A stretch of DNA of 8,222 nucleotides from a bacterium (GTDB lineage: Bacteria > Verrucomicrobiota > Verrucomicrobiae > Limisphaerales > J093), in NCBI GenBank assembly GCA_021839785.1, contig JAKCAB010000530.1, positions 1 through 8,222 of the forward strand, given 5' to 3'. The translations under genes and the position numbers were made by a program. This document shows positions 6,401 to 8,222 of the stretch, piece after piece (within the stretch, counting starts at the first letter, position 1; every line of letters begins with the position of its first letter). The notes beneath the pieces are model-generated. The model did not search any database, had not been told where the DNA came from, and worked only from the letters and a program-made list of their open reading frames with translations.

Positions 6401-8222
6401 TGAAATTCCGCGTCGATCCCGCGGCGGACTTGGTCGAGGTGCCGATGCTCGACGACGGAACCGGGCCGGACGAAGTCGCCGGCGACAGCGTGTTTACCGG
6501 CGCAATCCCCGCTCAACCAAGCGGCGCGCTCTTGGCGTTTCAAATCGAAGCCACGGACGGCACGCAACCGGCGGCGACAAATCGTTTTCCGGCGGACGCC
6601 CCGGCCCGCGAGTGTCTGGTTCGGTTCGGCGAATCCGTGCCCGCGAGCGCGTTCGGCACCTACCGGTTTTGGCTCACCGAAGCCAACCGCGCGTTCTGGG
6701 CGGGCCGCGAAAAGATGAGCAACGAGGACGTGGACGCGACGTTCGTGTACGGCACGAACCGCGTCATCTACCACGCCGGCGCCCATTACAGCGGCAGTTC
6801 CTACACCGCCCCGGGCTACGACTCGCCCACCGGGAACCTGTGCGGCTACGACCTCAGTTTTCCCAAGCCGGATCGTTTCCTCGGTGAGACGCACCTCACG
6901 CTCGACTGGCCGATTCGCGACGCCACGGAGCAGCGCGAGCAACTCATGTTCTGGTTCCTCGATCAGTACGGCCTGCCGAACATGTACCGACGCTACGTGA
7001 ACCTGTTCGTCAATGGCCGGCACCGCGGCACCATCTACGATGACGTCCAGCAGCCCAATGGCGACACCGTCGCTGAGTGGTTTCCGGACGACGCCGACGG
7101 CTGCCTGCTCAAGACCGATTGCTGGAATGAGTTCGACGACGCGGGCAACCGCCTCGACCCGTGCGTGCTGAACACCCTCGAGGAATTCACCACCACCGGC
7201 GGCGCGAAGAAAGTTGCCCGCTACCGTTGGAACTGGCGGCCGCGCGCCGTGCACGGCTCGGCCAACGATTTCTCCGACCTGTTCGCGCTCGTGGACGCGG
7301 TGAATGCCACGACCAACTACCTCGCCGGCGTGGAGAACGTGGCGGACGTGGACCACTGGATGCGCACCTTCGCGATGAACGACCTCGCGTCGTTCTGGGA
7401 CGCCTTCGGCAATCCGAACGCGAAAAACACCTTCCTGTACAAGCCGCAAAGCGACACCTGGAAGCTGATGTGCTGGGACTTCGACGTCGGGCTGGGCGTC
7501 TTCAACGACCCGCCCAACGCCAGTCTCTTCGACGTGAACGACCCGACCCTCGCCCGGATGTACCGCACGCCGGCCTGGGTGCGCCTTTACTGGGCGGCCT
7601 TGTGGGAAGCGCTCGACGGCTTCTTCAAAACCGGCGCCGGCACGCGGATCGACGCCTTGCTCGACGCCAAGTACGCCGCCTTCCGCGCGGACACCCTCGC
7701 GCTTGCCGATCCGTCGGAGATCAAGTCCTGGATCAACCAGCGCCGCGCCTACCTGCAAACCCAGCTCAACAGAGTGCGCGCCAACTTCGCCGTCACCAGC
7801 CCGGCCGGAGCGATCACGACCAGCCAGAGCCCGCTGGTGATCCGCGGCACTGCGCCGGTGACCGTGCGCACGGTGCAGGTTAACGGTGTCGCCTGCCCGG
7901 TCGTCTGGAACACCGTCACCGGCTGGGAACTTCGCGCGCCATTGCAGTCCGGCCAAAACGAATTGACCGTCGCCGGTGTCGATCGCCTGGGCCAGGCGAT
8001 CGCCGGTGCTTCAGCCAAGTTGACCGTGAATTTCACCGGCACGCCGGCCACGCCGCCCGCGATCCGCATCAACGAATGGCTGGCCGCGAACCGGTCCACG
8101 CTCGCCGATCCAGCCGACGGCGCGTTCGACGATTGGTTCGAGCTATACAATCCGGGCGAGACGGCAGTTTCGCTGGCGGGCTGGCGGCTCAGCGATTCGC
8201 TGGCGGACACGGCACAGTTCAT
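3478..8222 (+). CDS. Giant exported lamin-tail / CotH-kinase-domain protein, 3' end outside window
   Basis: Open to the window end (1,581 full codons), so C-terminally incomplete. Residues are counted from GTG 3478. The start is uncertain: ATG 3415, GTG 3478 and ATG 3571 are in frame. ATG 3571 would cut into the hydrophobic part of the signal peptide (about 23-44, likely cleavage after A44), so an upstream start is preferred. Domains: beta-module shared with the upstream gene (45-210); Ig-like (222-305, Trp255, Tyr283); LTD1 (325-440, 'ITEIMYHP'); LTD2 (486-600); LTD3 (614-735, 'IGEIMFHP'); CBM4/9-like (822-920); beta-sandwich (940-1030); CotH-type kinase domain (1058-1435) with Lys1130, Tyr-Asp-Asp 1187-1189, Lys1212 and Trp-Asp-Phe-Asp 1333-1336; Ig-like (1437-1522); start of LTD4 (1524 onward). 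CotH kinases phosphorylate secreted or spore-coat proteins; activity here is inferred. LTDs in bacteria occur on surface or extracellular proteins. It follows a terminator, so it is probably transcribed separately. Annotation of LTD and CotH is confident; substrate and role are unknown. Confidence 0.92.
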   Translation, partial: MKPTSDGNLFPICVKLRLSAVQLRNLGLLAAMATVWLSPTGRAAVIPGLFNTGVDDAGVLLAADAVDPHWRLVESADAAVPGPKAFVVREGFPIPPWIANGLASKWIAPQADQSGGNRPGNYTYRLAFDLTGFDPATAVITGRWSSDNAGVAVRLNGQPTGLTFDGNFGAFSPEFTLRTGFLDGTNTVEFVVNNAGDGVNPTGFRAELQGTAEPAASPDTPPQITRQPQSVTVPFKDPASFSVGVYGGRPLAYQWRRGGRALAGATNATLLIPFASALDGGSYDVVVSNAFGTATSAKATLSLTFPSPAQLSYEPPGPSSRRTGVAITEIMYHPAQRTDGRDLAFIELYNSNPFFEDLSGWRLSGDADFTLPADTRLAANSCLVIAAQPADLHAVYGITNVLGGWAGRLSHNAGTVRLRKRSGAVVLEVEYQDQPPWPLAADGAGHSLVLARPSYGEADPRAWAASATKGGSPGVADPLPSGSLESLVINEVLTAPTPGQRAWIEMANLSARPMDASGCWLSDVPAAEKFQVPAGIVLGPGEFAIFDAAQLGFAPSAAGGRLFLNSPDRSRVLDAVAYTAQLTGFSHGRWPPGAGAFRELGAPTPGAVNALPLLRDVAIGEIMFHPISEDSADEFVELHNRGSNVVDLAGWRFVDGIDFEFPAGSALAPGGYLVVARDAARFRASHPDLPASLVVGDFQGGLSDRGEHLALARPVDFAGSAEPAWAVMAEALYADATSQSRWADGGGSSLESVDPRADPLMPDNWSDSDESGKADWTLVEATGVLDLVHPAVPNADQLQVFLLGAGEALVDNVEVRVGNGPNRVGNGTFENGVNGWFFQGTQRMSHLATAAGFNSAHCLDLVASERGDHVANRARTRLTAPIPAGQTATIRARVKWLRGHPEILLRLRGGGLEAVGRLNLPATLGTPGRPPSRVEENAGPTITDVTHRPVLPAAGQPIRVFARVADPDGVASVTLKFRVDPAADLVEVPMLDDGTGPDEVAGDSVFTGAIPAQPSGALLAFQIEATDGTQPAATNRFPADAPARECLVRFGESVPASAFGTYRFWLTEANRAFWAGREKMSNEDVDATFVYGTNRVIYHAGAHYSGSSYTAPGYDSPTGNLCGYDLSFPKPDRFLGETHLTLDWPIRDATEQREQLMFWFLDQYGLPNMYRRYVNLFVNGRHRGTIYDDVQQPNGDTVAEWFPDDADGCLLKTDCWNEFDDAGNRLDPCVLNTLEEFTTTGGAKKVARYRWNWRPRAVHGSANDFSDLFALVDAVNATTNYLAGVENVADVDHWMRTFAMNDLASFWDAFGNPNAKNTFLYKPQSDTWKLMCWDFDVGLGVFNDPPNASLFDVNDPTLARMYRTPAWVRLYWAALWEALDGFFKTGAGTRIDALLDAKYAAFRADTLALADPSEIKSWINQRRAYLQTQLNRVRANFAVTSPAGAITTSQSPLVIRGTAPVTVRTVQVNGVACPVVWNTVTGWELRAPLQSGQNELTVAGVDRLGQAIAGASAKLTVNFTGTPATPPAIRINEWLAANRSTLADPADGAFDDWFELYNPGETAVSLAGWRLSDSLADTAQF
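3511..3549 (-). repeat. Degenerate dispersed-repeat fragment, reverse orientation
   Basis: Read on the minus strand it begins 'ccgcagttgaac' and continues with 'gacgcagcttaacgcaaat', a run of 'cgcag..taacgc' units with a period of about 10-13 bases. It is oriented opposite to the fragment at 3401-3433, giving an inverted arrangement of about 150 bp. It overlaps the 5' end of the second gene if the upstream start is used, which weakens the case that translation begins that far upstream. Confidence 0.45.

Noticed and set aside
3589..7956. A 1,455-codon open frame on the minus strand
   Set aside because: It is an exact-register antisense shadow of the LTD/CotH gene. It stays open because the sense frame contains no TTA, CTA or TCA codons in this interval. 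Its translation is Arg/Ala/Gly/Val/His rich with no recognisable domain, while the sense strand shows many.

Overview
The window looks like a chromosomal piece of a high-GC member of the Verrucomicrobiota, most likely the Pedosphaera/Limisphaera side of the phylum. This rests on protein architecture rather than a marker gene. Large exported proteins that combine lamin-tail domains (LTD), a CotH-type kinase domain, cysteine-free Ig-like domains and a C-terminal tail ending in Phe-Tyr-Arg-Leu are typical there. So are genes without clear Shine-Dalgarno sequences and intergenic DNA full of degenerate 'cgcagatgaacgc'-like and 'gcggagacgcag'-like repeats. No tRNA, rRNA, CRISPR array, transposase or phage gene is visible.

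Layout: bases 1-900 hold no convincing gene. They contain a composite tandem repeat in which two block types alternate, with several perfect hairpins, followed by a shorter unique stretch with a 16-bp palindrome and a weak promoter candidate. Bases 901-3261 encode a complete secreted 786-residue protein built as beta-module / Ig / beta-module / Ig / beta-module / C-terminal tail. A strong intrinsic terminator follows at 3281-3316. Bases 3317 to about 3550 are intergenic, with repeat-like segments in opposite orientations at either end. From about 3478 (start uncertain) to the end of the window runs a second plus-strand gene of more than 1,580 codons that is cut by the window edge. It encodes a signal peptide, one beta-module, one Ig-like domain, three LTDs, a carbohydrate-binding-like domain, a beta-sandwich linker, a CotH-type kinase domain, another Ig-like domain and the beginning of a fourth LTD.

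The two genes share the same N-terminal beta-module and Ig-like pair. The first module of gene 1 is more similar to the module of gene 2 than to the other two modules of its own protein, so the genes have exchanged or duplicated parts. The terminator between them argues for separate transcription. Both products are predicted to leave the cytoplasm and act at the cell surface or outside. The CotH domain suggests phosphorylation of extracytoplasmic proteins, or a non-catalytic scaffold if it is inactive; the target is unknown. I did not find a clearly new multi-gene system. The most unusual items are the module relationship between the genes, the variant CotH active-site region, the composite repeat upstream of gene 1, and the repeat-like leader with rare codons at the start of gene 2.
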